A DNA stretch of 64,000 nucleotides from Heliocidaris erythrogramma (lineage: Eukaryota > Echinodermata > Echinoidea > Camarodonta > Echinometridae): the NCBI GenBank assembly GCA_025617745.1, contig CM046858.1, positions 50,847,925-50,911,924 of the forward strand, in the 5' to 3' direction. The notes beneath the pieces are model-generated. The model saw only the letters and a list, made by a program, of their open reading frames with translations. It was not told where the DNA came from and searched no databases. Positions 20,607-34,100 of this stretch are shown piece by piece. Made by a program: the position numbers and the translations under genes. Every line of letters starts with the position of its first letter. Within the stretch, counting starts at the first letter, position 1.

Positions 20607-23600
20607 GCGCAATTAATTCTTATTGAATGGTGATGAGGTGGGACCAAGCCCCTAAAGCGGCCGCCATTACGCTGTAACATTTGGGCACGATTTGAACGCG
20701 CCCGAAGCCCCCGATACATTATTCATTTTGTACGATGCTCCCCTACAGTGTATATGCTTTACACACAGGTAAAATATAAATGTGGATCAGTGTCACGCAT
20801 GCGCATTAAGAAAGGTCAAATCCGCCTAATCTATTCATGTATGCTAATGTATTCATCACTTGGCTAATGATGGCGCATCGATAATTGACGAATGGGCGTC
20901 ATTCGTATGGTGTCATTAAATCTTTATGATAATTAGGTCCCAACATGTGATCAGTCAGCACCAAAGGGTTAACGTCGTTCCACTTAAATAACGTTACTTG
21001 GTCGAGTTCAATGAGTTGTATACCGTAGTTATGAAGAAGATAAATACATGTTGTTCAAATTAAATTTATCACATCTCATGAATGAATTAAGAGAAAAAAA
21101 AAATTTACATTCATAAGTAATTTTTCAAATTACTTTTTAATAAATTTACTATCTTTGACCAGTAGGATAATGTTATAAAAAAGGGGGGGTAAGGGGGAGT
21201 GTGTATAATAATTGAAGGCCAAATTAAGGTAAGTAAACACGTGCAAACGTACGGCAGTGCAAAAATGTGGTAATACACGCAGTCCCCCCCCCCCCCCCCC
21301 CCCCACTAAGCCCCTCCACTTTCCAAGACGTTCCGCGGCGCCCGTTTAAAACTCATCTTCCGCCATTCTAATGATGCATATTAGACTGGAATCCAGGTAT
21401 GATTTCAATATGAAGAAATTTAGATGTTTATCAAAGCAGGGGTCTATTTCACTGAAGAGTTGAAGTACAAATCCATGTCTGTTGAAAGAAAAGAGGAAAG
21501 AGTTTAGAAAATAGCATCCATTGTGTATTTTATAATTTAGCAAGCAACAATTAGAATTTGCAAAAAGACTGAAATTTAGAGTTTCCTATTAATAGTTAAC
21601 ATCGACTCTTTAAATGATATTAATATAATAATAAGTGAGAATTCTCAAAAGTATTTAAAGAGGAAAAAAGTTTTTCCAGTTGGACAGATAAAATTTTCAA
21701 GGCTATTCAAAAGAAACTAAATTAGTAAAGTCACAAGAAAATGGCTTCTTAAACCAAAAAGTGTGTACCTTGATTGTATTGAGGTACTAATAACAACCAG
21801 GAGCGTTGATTATGGGTGGTAAGTGGGCAGTAGGAGGGCAAATAATATAGTTTTGCCCCCCCCCCCCAAAAAAAAATAAAATAATAATAATTATATTTCC
21901 CTGACTCATGTTACCTTGGAGAAGCTGGCAATTAAGAGGCATTGAAAAAAATCATGAAGGGTGCTATTAGGCTGTTTTGCCCCCCCCCCCCCTCCGAAAA
22001 ACACATTGACGCCCCTAAAGGCTGATAGCAATCTTACTCTTAAAGCATATGCCTACCATGCAAAACTGAAGCAGCTAAGTAGTAATTGTTCCTCTCAGAA
22101 TTTGTCTTTATTCTCAGTAGGTAAGCATTCCTCTTCATCATCATCATCATCTGTTGTAGAATAGATGAGGTAGAGAAGCATTACCCTGTATTACGAAAAA
22201 AAATCACACAAACACTCATCCTCACCTTTTCAAAGAGGAGACTAACTACAATAGATTTATGGACTGTAATCAATAGTGTCATATTTGGCCCTAATATTAC
22301 TACTACTACTACTAAGCCTACTACTAACAATAATAATGATCATAATGATAACAATAATAATGAAAATAATAATATCATCAATAACATACATTCACCCATC
22401 TTATTTTGTTTTGTTTCTGTTTGCAGGAATTAATGAAATGTTAAATGTAATAATTAAGGGGACTAAAATTTGTATTTATGACATCCCACTGAACATCCCT
22501 TAAATATATCATAATTGATATTTAAAGACACTAAACAGCTAATTTCATATTACACTGAAAACAGATCTCAGTGGTGGATAAAGGAAAAATGACAAATGAA
22601 TTGTCCATTCCTCAGAAAAAAGAAAATAAAAATTGTTGTTTTGGTTGGACAATGTTAACTAAAACTGCCACTCTTTATTGTGAACACATCATCACCCCCC
22701 CCCCCCCCCACCCCTCCCTCCCCAGTTAACTGATCCTGGATCCACTACCACCACCAGACCTAGTCTATAATTTTTAGCTGTAATAGGTATAGGTCTAACT
22801 AGTTAGGTCTAGTCCCTAGCCCAGGGATGCTGCCACGAACGCTATGCGTTCAGGCTGCCGCAGTAAGGTCTAGACTTACCTGTTTATTTCTCATGTCTCA
22901 TCAAGTAGGACTTTCCACTTCATCCGGCACCTCCAACAGTTGTTAAGTTATGTAAGGAGACCTAGTAGATCTTCAAGTAGATCAGCCACAGGTTAGTTCC
23001 TTGCCATGTTTATCTGATGGAAATCAAAGTCAACATGAATGAGACTAATGAATGCAATACTGAAACAAAGGCAATCCAGCTATTTAATACTCAGGGGAGA
23101 TTTATTACTTCTTTAAAAAGGCCTTTGATTCTGGTCTATAATCAACACTAATTTATGTACCCCCTTCTCTCTCTCTCTCTCTCTTGAAATGTAAAAAATA
23201 TAAAACCTCATCACCATGATGCTAGCCTAGACCGAAATTTCTCTCTCATTCGGTCTAGATCATTAGATGCTTGCCTAGCTCTTGGCTTTGGCCTGCCGGC
23301 CCTTGGCTCAACTTTAGAAGAAAAAAGTGGGCCAAAGCTCATCTAACATTAGTACACCTAAGCAAATTAACTTTTACTAAGAACCACTACGTTAAAATTA
23401 CAAATACAACCCTGCATTACCAAACTCTGTACATGTACACAAAGTAAACCTGGCTTGACCTGGACTGGTCTCTGGAAAATACTAGTCAACAACATGAAAC
23501 CCCCTCTTCATAGTTCATTCTCAAAAAAAAAATCCTGACAAGAACAGCCTACGCTACAGAATCCATTAATTAGAAAGGGTCTCACCTGGGCCCTTTGTCT

Positions 23601-24039
23601 TTCAGAATATAACGGGGTCTATGCGTCTACATCTAACTTAGATAACCAAATCATCGAAATACAGACTAAGTTCGATCTATTTCGAGGTTTACGAAATCTG
23701 TCATCCATTGGCATTGACATCAATCAATAGATCATCTATCGAAACGTATCTAGATAGTCCCGCCCGAAAGTCCGGGTAAGCCGTCACGAGTGGACAGGGT
23801 GGTAAGGGGAATCGAGCTGCAACATTTAGGTCATGACGATGAAAATTGAATTGAAAGTTCGAGAGTAGATTACACATTGTTTCATGACATACAGCTCTGT
23901 AGAATCCCTTCAAAATGTAGAGAAATTGAAACAGATTACTCACAATGGCAGAACTTGTTATAAATATAATCTAATTTTCGAAAATTAAGCATAAATACAG
24001 GTGTACTCACCTCTAAACTTTCCACAACTTTTTTTACTT
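20607..24039. other. Upstream region of the SAMHD1-like gene, no exon recognised
   Basis: The region holds poly-C runs (21284-21304, 21857-21867, 21980-21992, 22696-22709), a TCATCA run at 22133-22150, TAC/AAT simple sequence at 22296-22385 and a CT run at 23167-23184. I could not identify a SAM-domain exon here on either strand. Confidence 0.45.
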
Positions 24040-24390
24040 TGTGCGGGTGACGTCAAATTCACAGCGGAAGTGACGAAGAGAGGTCAAATCGTCCCTTTTC
24101 AATCACATTCATATTCATAAGGTCCGGTCCAATCAAAGTTTGATAAATCGAGTAGGCAAAACAAAAATGAATAATGCATAAAGAGTTTCTCGATATTTTC
24201 TTGGTATCGGGGGCTTCGGGAAAATGAAATGTTACCAAATGGGCGTGGCCGAATCAGGGCCGAATACGCTTAGCCTGAATGGTGACGCTACAGCTTATAT
24301 GCAAATGAGGGAAATCCGCGGGTGCTACCTTTCCGTCTATAAGTTTTAATTTGTCTATGGGTGGGACACTACATTGCGCAGGCGCGGCGG
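24040..24390 (+). promoter_or_regulatory. Possible promoter region of the SAMHD1-like gene
   Basis: A full CRE, TGACGTCA, is at 24048-24055. An ETS/GABP-like CGGAAGTGACG is at 24065-24075. An NRF1-like GCGCAGGCGC is at 24376-24385. These motifs are common in CpG-rich core promoters of housekeeping genes in animals. They stand 0.6-0.9 kb before the first exon I can recognise. No TATA box or start site can be fixed from sequence, so this is an inference from motif clustering. Confidence 0.35.
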
Positions 24391-24953
24391 TTCACTGTTG
24401 CTAAACAGTATCAATCTAGTTTTTGTTTGTTTGTGTGTTTTGAGTTTGTTCATTTTGCGTTTTTTTTTTTTCAGCATGTATTGAGACATGAGGCCAAGGG
24501 CATATCAAACAATCCACCACTGATAAGAAATAATATTTTCTAGCATATTTAAATTATTATTTAAAAAATGTAGTCGCTTTGCAGTTTCATTTGATAGGGG
24601 ATGCATTTTCAAGTTGAATTAATCACATGTTACTTCATTTGTTTATCTCAGCTACTTCTGCAGCTTCGAATTGAGAATCATGTCGGTGATTATTAACTAT
24701 CTGTTGCTATTCTATAACGTTATGTGTTTCCTTGTCAACAGTACAGCAATAAATTTCTGTGTTGTTGTTGTTTTGTAAATCATGAATCAATCATGAATTA
24801 TCCAGACTGAAACTTTAAGCTTTTCCTTTTGTAGTAGATAGGTACTGGGTGCTGCCTGGTAATAGCTGTTATAACAATGGTTTATTAAGATCTGTATAGT
24901 ATTATACAAAATGAAAAAACGAATTCATTACTACATGTTCCCTTTTTCATCAG

Positions 24954-25117
24954 TTATTCATGGACCCTATCCATAAGAGCATTGTGTTGAAAGACAAATT
25001 GCTGGTCAAGATAATTGACACGCCGCAGTTCCAGAGACTTCGGAATATCAAACAACTTGGTGGGTGTTACTATGTATATCCTGGAGGTGCTCACAACCGA
25101 TTTGAGCACTCACTTGG
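24954..25117 (+). CDS. SAMHD1: SAMHD1-like exon 1 of those seen: start of HD domain
   Basis: The acceptor is TTTTTCATCAG and the donor is G/GTAAGT, in phase 2. It encodes [11 protein letters not shown], then [17 protein letters not shown], then HNRFEHSLG. It contains the equivalents of human D137, Q142, R143 and R145 (allosteric GTP pocket), Q149/L150 and R164 (substrate) and H167 (metal). Compared with human it has a one-residue insertion after the DPIH motif, and Met where human has N119. That Met codon (24960) could itself be the start if the upstream exon is non-coding. Confidence 0.92.
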
Positions 25118-28100
25118 GTAAGTAATGGGCCCATCCGTGGGGGGGGGGGGGGGTGACATCTTCCTGCGGTGAAAAGAAATGAAATTATGTAAGTAATAGA
25201 CTAAGAGATGGCCATTGCCACTTTTTGCTTTACCCTAATGCTAAATCTTTACTAAACAGTCTCTTCCGAACATAACAATGAAAAGTTAATTTCAATAACC
25301 CTTATAAACTGAGTAGTCAGGTTTAATTAGATTAGGGATATTGACACGGATCAGTGGGTTCCGACGTCGCGACGTGTTGTGGCATTCTGTCCACAAGCTT
25401 GTTGATATTGCCAATGGGGAGGGGCCCACTTTTTGGTCATGGGCTTGGTTAACTTCTGCAGATTAGTAGGAATACTGTTCCACTCAATGATGTCCCACCT
25501 TAAAGCATCCAAGGGAAATTCGAAATGGTTCACATCAGGGGAGCAAGCAGGCCCTGGCATCTTCTGCATCCCGTCTGCGTCAATAAATTTCTTCACTGCA
25601 GCTGTTCTATGAGCGCTAGAGTTGTCTTGCAGCTAAAAGTTGTTCACACACACACTCTTCTTGCGTGTGGGAGGCAATAGCTCTCCAGGATGTCCCGGTA
25701 CAAGATAGCGCTGACGTTCCCATCCGGCACTACCACTGGCATTTTTCCTCCGCAATGAACGCAGGCCCATACCGTCAGTGAGCCGCCATGTCCTTGCGTT
25801 GTTTCATGGATGCGGACGTCCACGATGTTCCCGCCGCGCAATCGCTCCGCCCTGTGCCTTCCAGATGTATGGTCAAGGATACAGTGGCTTGCATCTTAAT
25901 GATGACATGTTGCCAGAGCCCAAGCTGCAATCTTCTGTTCCCCCGAGCCAGGCGAAGTGGCGTAACTCTGTGTAGAACAGTCAGGCATGGACACATGGTC
26001 ATTCGTCTTGCTCGCTAACCATATTCAAGCAATCTACAATTCAAAGTTTGGCTGGAAAAGTTGATTCTATGGTGTCTTCTCCATAAGCGACGAAGGCTAA
26101 AGGCCGGTATTTGCCTGTTTGTACAGCACATACTCTGTAGGTGCTGATAATCCCATCTGGTAGTCACTCATGTCGGCCTGGAGATCATTGTGACCTCAAA
26201 TGACCCTCTCCGCTATGACGTGTAGGATCTCACAGACCGCCATCTGCGATGGTGCCAGGACATCAGCGATATCAGCTTATTTGTGTCCGTCCTTTCGCAG
26301 GGCAAGCACTTTTCGGTGATTATCAATGGCGTCAGAAGGGGCACATCTTGAGAAACGTCTGTGAAAAATGTGGTTGAAAATCGTTGTCCGAACTATGAAA
26401 ACGTGGACTTTTTGCAGACTTAATGCAGGGAAATGGCATCGAAAGGAAATGCAATGTTTTTTTCTAGCGCTTAACAAAAGCTATGTTACGCAGTTGAAAA
26501 TTATGCATGAATTAATTTCACTTCGGTTATGGGGACTCATTATGTAATCATTACACCTGGTCATGAGGGATTACTGATGCGTTTGAATAGGAATAAACAG
26601 AGGAAAATGTCTCAAAACAAGATTATTCCAACGTTATGGGCAACAGTGTATTTACATTCATCATCAAATTTCGTGACCACTAATCAGCAATACTTATCAC
26701 GTTTAAAGCAACATAATTATAAAGCATTTAAATGCGAACTGTAAAGCGTTTCAAAATTTGGCACAATTTAAAGGGGATTTTACTTCAGGAGCTTTTTTCT
26801 TTTCTTTTTACAACTTCCACTGGGCCGAAGAGTAAATCTATGTAGCATTTCAGCGCTAGGAGTAAAAATTCCCTACAAAAAATTCATATTTTGTCCAGTT
26901 TTTATTTTGATGGTAATTTCACTGCTGATGTGTATTTTCAGAGTATGCCATCTTGCTGGTGAGTTTATTCGTACACTCCGTGATAATCAACCAGAGCTCA
27001 ACATCACTGGCAAGGATATCCGCCGTGTAGAGATTGCTGGTTTATGCCATGACCTAGGTAAGAAGCGCTGAAATAAAATAAGATTCCAAGAATCCGTTGT
27101 GTATGTATTCAAACTTTGCAAGCCCCGTATGTGTATGAAAACTATATACCGCAAAATCCAATGTGAACCCAAACTTTTGACTGATACTGTATACTGGGCT
27201 TTAAAAAAAAGGAAACCCAACTTTCAAAATTTCCTGTAAATGAACTATATACATCATTTAACGGCGTTTAATTTCATATCATATGAAAGAGTGATTCGTT
27301 TGCTTTCCACTGGTAACTTGAGATTTTCAAGATCACGCATCAATGAACACCATAGTCTCCAAAATTTTGTACGAAATTCTAGTTGGTTCACTTTCTTGTA
27401 AAACACAATACGCATAGTTGGGTTGAGTGGCTTTGTTAACTAGCTTGCCTTGGCTCTTTATGGCCATTCATAAGTAAGCGAATCCGATAATGATTAAGTT
27501 TACGCCTTAACAAATAGTCTTATGAACTTCACCAAGCATGGGACGAGGTTTTTGTTATAAACTTTGACCAAGAAGAAATGAGATCTTCGGAGAGCACAGA
27601 AAATATGTTTGTGTGTATTGAGTGCTGCAGGTATCTTCCGCAGATTTTCAACAAAAAGCTGACTTTTTTGAAAATCAGCAAAGTCAAATCTTCAAACACA
27701 TGTATGAGTTTTAGAATTTATTTTTTTATGCCATTTGTCTTTGATTTGCATTATTTTTTATATTGCAATCCTTTTGGTTTTCACTGGTTCTTTGACATGC
27801 AACCTTGTTAAAATTCACCGAGACTGTCTTCTTTGGAAAGCGATTCCTGTTTTAAAAAGGTTTTACAAAGCAGAAATCCTGAACCAGGGGTGATTCCCCA
27901 GTAGTTTTTGGAAGTGTGAAAATATATTTTTTCCCTATTTTATTCCTATTTAAACGAAAATAGGCCTATTTTTTTCTTATTTTCTTTGGAAAATATGAAA
28001 AATTAGATCTATTTTTTGGCTATTTTTTATTTTTTCCCTATTTAATTCCTATTCTAAGGAAAATAGGCCTATTTTTATTGTATTTCCCTCGGAAATAGGA

Positions 28101-31100
28101 AGAAAATAGAAGTAATTTTAGGCTATTTTTTTTATTTTTCACCTATTTTCTTCCTATTCTAAGGAAAATAGGCCTATTTTTATTGTATTTCCCTCGGAAA
28201 TAGGAAGAAAATGGAAGTAATTTTAGGCTATTTTTTTATTTTTCACCTATTTTATTCCTATTTCCCATGGAAAATATAATAGAAATAGGCCTATTTTGAG
28301 GCTATTTTCTGATTTTTTTCCTATTTTTTAGACGTCATTTCTCTCCGGACTATTTTTTCCCTAGTTTTTGCACTTTTCATTTTTGTCAAAAAAATAGTTT
28401 TATCCTGTTTTTCAGGCTAGCTCTAGTTTCATCCTAGTTTTCTCATTATTCTAAAACTAGTTTTGTACTATTTTCCAAACTTTTATCTTTCCCCATGATC
28501 CAGCACTAGTTTTATCATATTTTCCAAACTTTATCTTTTCCAGCACTAGTTTTATACTATTTTACAAACTTTATCTTTTCCAGCACTAGTTTTATTCTAG
28601 TTTCCCAACTATTGGTTTCTATAGGTCCTAATCAATCATGAATATTCATGAATAACAATCTAAAATATGAAAACTAGTGGAAATAGATAAATACATTTAG
28701 ATTTGGGATTAAGATTTGAACTTTGATAGAAATTTTACTTACATTAAACTATTGTAATGTTGTACACAATTTCAAAAGGCATTTTCATATTTCATTAATA
28801 AAAGTGTAAATCAATTTTAATAATAAAAGTGTAATCTAGTCAGTAACCATTTTTCTATAGCACTACAACTATGTCCCTATATATAATGAATGTGATACAG
28901 TTGCTTAGTAGCTAGGTATAGGACATAGGATGTAGGCTATAGGATTTATAGGAGTAGGAGAGGATAGGATATGATTACAAGATAGGATTAATAAAATAAT
29001 AATTAATAATGTCATGTGATTGTTCCTGTAGACACCCACAGCATTTCTTCTTATATTAATCTTATAGTTAATTATTTTATTGGTTTTCTATAGGTCCTAT
29101 AGAAACCTACAGGATTTCTTATTGGACCTATAGAAACCTACAGGATTATCAGTCCCATAGACACCCATAGGATTTCTATGGGTGTCCCATATACCATTTC
29201 CATATAGAAACCTATAGAGACATGGGTCTCTATGGGACCTATAGAAATTCTGACTATAGGATTTTCGACCTGGGTTGTGAGGAGGTCTTCCTCTTTGTAT
29301 TTGTATTTTCTCAATTAAGTTTAACCTATTTTCTACCTAGTTTTCCACTATTTTATTCCTGTTTTTTTGCCCCATTTTCTCTCTAGTTTCCCATTATTCA
29401 ATCCAAATTTTCACCCTATTTTCATTCTAGTTTGTCCCTATTTTTATTTTCTTAATCAAGTTTTATCCTAGTTTCTCAATCTGGTTTTCCTATTTTCTTT
29501 GTATTTTCTCCCTAGTTTTTCCCTATTCCTTATTTGTATTTTCTCAATTAGGTTTAACCTATTTTCTGCCTAGTTTTCCACTATTTTATTCCTGTTTTTG
29601 CCCTATTTTCTCTCTAGTTTCCCATTATTCAATCCCAATTTTTACCCTATTTTCATTCTAGTTTTTCCCTATTTTTATTTTCTTAATCAAGTTTTATCCT
29701 AGTTTCTCAATCTGGTTTTCCTATTTTCTTTGTAGATTTTTCCTATTTTCTCCCTAGTTTTTCCCTATTACATTGCATTTTCTCAATTAGATTCAATCTA
29801 TTTTGTGCCAAGTTTTCGACTATTTTATTCCTGTTTTTGTCCTATTTTTTCTGTAGTTTCCCATTATTCAATTCCTATTTCCTCCTATTTTATCCTATTT
29901 CTCAATCAAATTTTATCCTATTTTCTGCCTAGTTTTCCACTATTTTATTTCTATATTTTTCCTATTTTCCATCTCCCACTATTTTCTTCAACGTGTTTTC
30001 CCCTATTTTCTACCTAGTTTTCACCTAATTTAATCCTATTTCCATCCTATTTTTGTTTTTTTCCTATTTCCGGAATAATTTCGAAGGACTATTTTCCTTC
30101 TGGTTTTATCCTATTTTCTTGGAATAAAAATAGGGAAAAATAGGGGAAAAAATAGGGAAAATGTGTTTCAATCCTATTTTTATCCTATTACAAGTAGCTA
30201 TCTCTACGCTATACAAAATAGGAAAAAAATAGGAAAAAAATATTTTTGACAAACTATTTTTTTCCTAGTTTTATCCTATTTTCTTGAAATAAAAATATGA
30301 AAAAATAGGGAAAAAAATATTTTTGACAAACTATTTTTTTCCTAGTTTTATCCTATTTTCTTGAAATAAAAATATGAAAAAATAGGGAAAAAATATATTT
30401 CCGTTGGTAATTTTTTTATATTTTTTTCCCATTTTTACCCTATTTCATTTCGACTTGGGTTAACATCTGATTGAACGAAATAGATTTTTTGCACAAAATT
30501 TTGAAGACAACGGTGTTCAGTGATGCATGACCCTGGAAACCTAAACAAGTAAACGTTGGAAAGAATATTAATAATGAGCTTTCGATTTGCAACGGGGGAA
30601 ATCTGGTACGGTAACTCGAGACGAAAATCCTGAATCTCGCGAAACCCCGAATCTCTCCGTACCGTGGAATTTCACGACGGTCATCGGGCAACATAGGGTT
30701 CGCTCCAAAATAGTACGGTCGAGCCGTAAATTTCTGTGCGATGCATGTAAACAACTGCGCGGTTGGCCGGCACATCGTACACACGTGTTACGAAATGGCT
30801 TCAGAACAGGACGGGAGCTTGGGTGCAAGAACGGTCACGGTCTGTCAAATCCCCCGTACCATGCGTCTCCCGTTGCAGATCGAAAGCTCGCTAATTACTC
30901 TTTTGACTGCTTGTCCCATTACTAAATGATGCTGACGAAAAGTGATATGATATAACAGTGTGAAATGATATGACGACATTATTATTCAGATTATTTCAGT
31001 CTTAAGCTCAATCACCTGTGTTATACATTTGAAACTAGGGCATGGACCACTTTCCCGCGTCTTTGATAAAGTCTTCATTCCAAGGCGCTCACGCAAGCAC

Positions 31101-34100
31101 CCTGAGTTGAAGGGTTTGAAGGTAAGAACCTGAATATTATGTTATACTGAACAACGATATGCATTCGATTTCTGTTATAAAGTGCGTATAAAAAAAAGTA
31201 TACACAACTTTGGGAGCTTATAATTAAAAAGTAAATCAAAATCCTCTTGTACCAAGTTTGGGGTGAAAGAGCAAATGTGGGTCAAACCAATTATGCATTA
31301 GTTACTTCAGTTTGAAAATAATTGCTGAGTTATTTTCAATTGATTTTGTGCATTGAATAGAAAAGGTGTTAAAATCAACTCAAACTCAAGAAATGGCTTC
31401 TTACAAGCTAAATTTATGACATTTTCTTTGCCATGATAACACAATCTTGCCAGTTCATCTTGTTTAAGGTAAGCCTTTTTATTGAGTCGTTTAAATGGAC
31501 CACATTTATTTGGGAAGCTATCTTTTTTCTTGAAAGTCTACTGTCATTGATTTTGGTAATTCTCAACACATGTATCGTTCCGTGCATTCTTTTCGGTTAT
31601 TAAGGTCAGAAAAAGTTTCATATGTTAATTCGAGAAAAACATCGTGTGCACCTTATGCAGGGTAAATGGTGCAATGGACAAATGAGCTAAGCAGAGAGTT
31701 TTTAGTTATCACGAGACAAGAAGTTAGAAGGCTGTTAATTAAATTAAGATTATCATATTGATTGGAATAAGGTAATTTGAAAGCTTATAGATACACTGGC
31801 TCACTTTGAACAATGAAGCATTGAAGCACAAAGGAGAATGTTTAAAATTATTCTAGACTAAATTAACACATTGATATGGCTTGACCCACATTCGTTGCAT
31901 CACCCCAAACTTGGAACAAGGAGATTTTGACGACACTTTTTAAAACCAAGGTGCTCAGTCATCCATGGCCGAAATGTCATGAATGAGGTACTGCTGGACA
32001 GACAACAAGTTACTTTTCACCATGAATTAAATTTAAAAGTCACATTGGTCATAACTTTTTAATTAGAAGCTATCAAAGGTAGGTATATGTTTTATTGATA
32101 CGCACTGTATAAATTAAGGGTAGTTGCGACGTTATAAAATGTCTAATTATTATTTTTCTTTTTTTCTCGACCCATCCCTATTAGTATGATACACTTTTAT
32201 ACGCTATATTCCGTGCAGAAAAATGGCATAAACTGGCTTCTCAGCCAATGGGACACTCTCTTACAAATACCCTGATATGTTTACGCGTAAAATAATATAT
32301 TTTAAATGGTATTTACAGTGACTGTGAAATAGATAAACTTAGACATTAGATTAAAAATAGACTACACGTAGCAAATATTGTTTTAATCATAGCAGACTTT
32401 AAAATAAATATTAGAGAGATTAGAAAACGCAAATATCAGCGTGATGATATATATTTTTAATTATTTATTCTAAAGAGGGGTGCAATTTTCATATCAATTG
32501 AGGCTGTTGTAGTTTTATTTTGGGATGCAGTAATAAAATCAAATTGAATGAAGAATAGAATGAGCTGATTAATAAAGCAACAATATTTTATAGTTTACTA
32601 CTAGGAATAACAGCTCAACTCATAAGTATTTTAATTTCTTTTCAATGTAGAACGAGGGCCTGTCTGTAATGATGTTTGATCACTTGATCCAGGAGAATAA
32701 TCTGAAGAATGAAGATTTGAACGATAACGACATAAAGGAAATCAAAAGAATGATTAGAGGGGTGAAGGATGATGACAATGAAGTGGTAAGTAAAAGTCAC
32801 TTGGGGAAGAGGTTTTACAATATGGATGCTCAATTATAAAACAAATACATGTCGCATTAAATCAATTAGTCTTAACATCGCTAAGTCTTTGGGGATTACG
32901 ATTCGGTAATATTTGGACCTTAAATGTTACAAGATTTTGTGTCGATTAAGGGCATTGGATCCCCTCCCACCCACCCCCACCCCCCCCCCCCCCCCAATAA
33001 AAAGGAATAAATAAAATAAATAATAAAAACAAACAATAAAATAATTTTAAAATCGTGACGAAAACACTTTCATCGTGTTAAGTGAAATTAATCTGGATGA
33101 TGCCTTTTGAGTGATATTTAATTATCAATTTTGTGAACCATTTTATATTGACCGAAACCTTGGATTTCTATAGGGCGTGTGGGTCCGGATGCGTGGGCCT
33201 GGTCAAAACTATTGAAACACCTGTAAAAAATGACCAAATTTGATTTTGATTTGTATCTCAATATTTTATTTGACATATCCGCATTTTCTGGTTGCTGAAT
33301 TAGGGTATAACCAAATCATGTGAAAGATGTGGCTCATTGTCAAGTCCATAATCAGTGAAATTACGGGTTTTTTCTATATCCTCCCCCACCCCAACCCCAT
33401 CAGAAATGTTATCTTAAAGGGATACGCCACCAGGCAGCCGTGGGGAAAGTCAGGATTGCGTAAGCCCCATTCACTCGTGCGTCAACTGCGTCCGTCGGAC
33501 TATTGGGATTACATTTTGGCCTGCACGAAGCTACGGAAGCTTAAATACGGAAGCTTATAAGTGCAGCGCCTTGGCGAGTTGTTTAACTCGCCAAGGCGCC
33601 TTGTTTCGGCCATAAAGGCGAGAAGGCGACTTGTACAAAGTCGCCAAGGTGCCCTGTTTCAGACAAGAAGGCGATAATGCGACTTGTACAAACTCGCCAA
33701 GGCGCCTTATTCAAGACGAGAAGGCGAGGTGGCGCCGTGTGCAAACTGGCCAAGGCGCCTTTTTTAATACGAGAAGGCGAGGTGACGCCTTGTGCAAACT
33801 CGCCAAGGCGCCTTATCCAAGACGAGAAGGCGTGAAGGCGACTTGTACGATCTCGCTAAGGCGCCTTGTTTAAGACGAGAAGGCGCGAAGGCTGCTTGTA
33901 CAAACTCACCGAGGCGCCTTGTTTGGGTCAAGAAGGCGAGAAGGCGACTTGTAAAATATCGCCAAGGCGCCTTATTCAAGACGAGAACGGCATGAAGGCG
34001 ACTTGTACAAACTCGCCAAGGCGCCTTGTGTAATACGAGAAGGCGAGATGACGCCTTGTGCAAACTCGCCAAGGCGCCTTATTCAAGACGAGAAGGCGTA

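Noticed and set aside
23701-23943. 80-codon minus-strand frame near the SAMHD1-like gene
   Set aside because: No domain or homology recognised and no splice or promoter support.
24361-24543. Plus-strand frame as first exon of the SAMHD1-like gene
   Set aside because: It begins with GTG, has no resemblance to SAM or leader sequences, and no donor joins it in phase to 24954.
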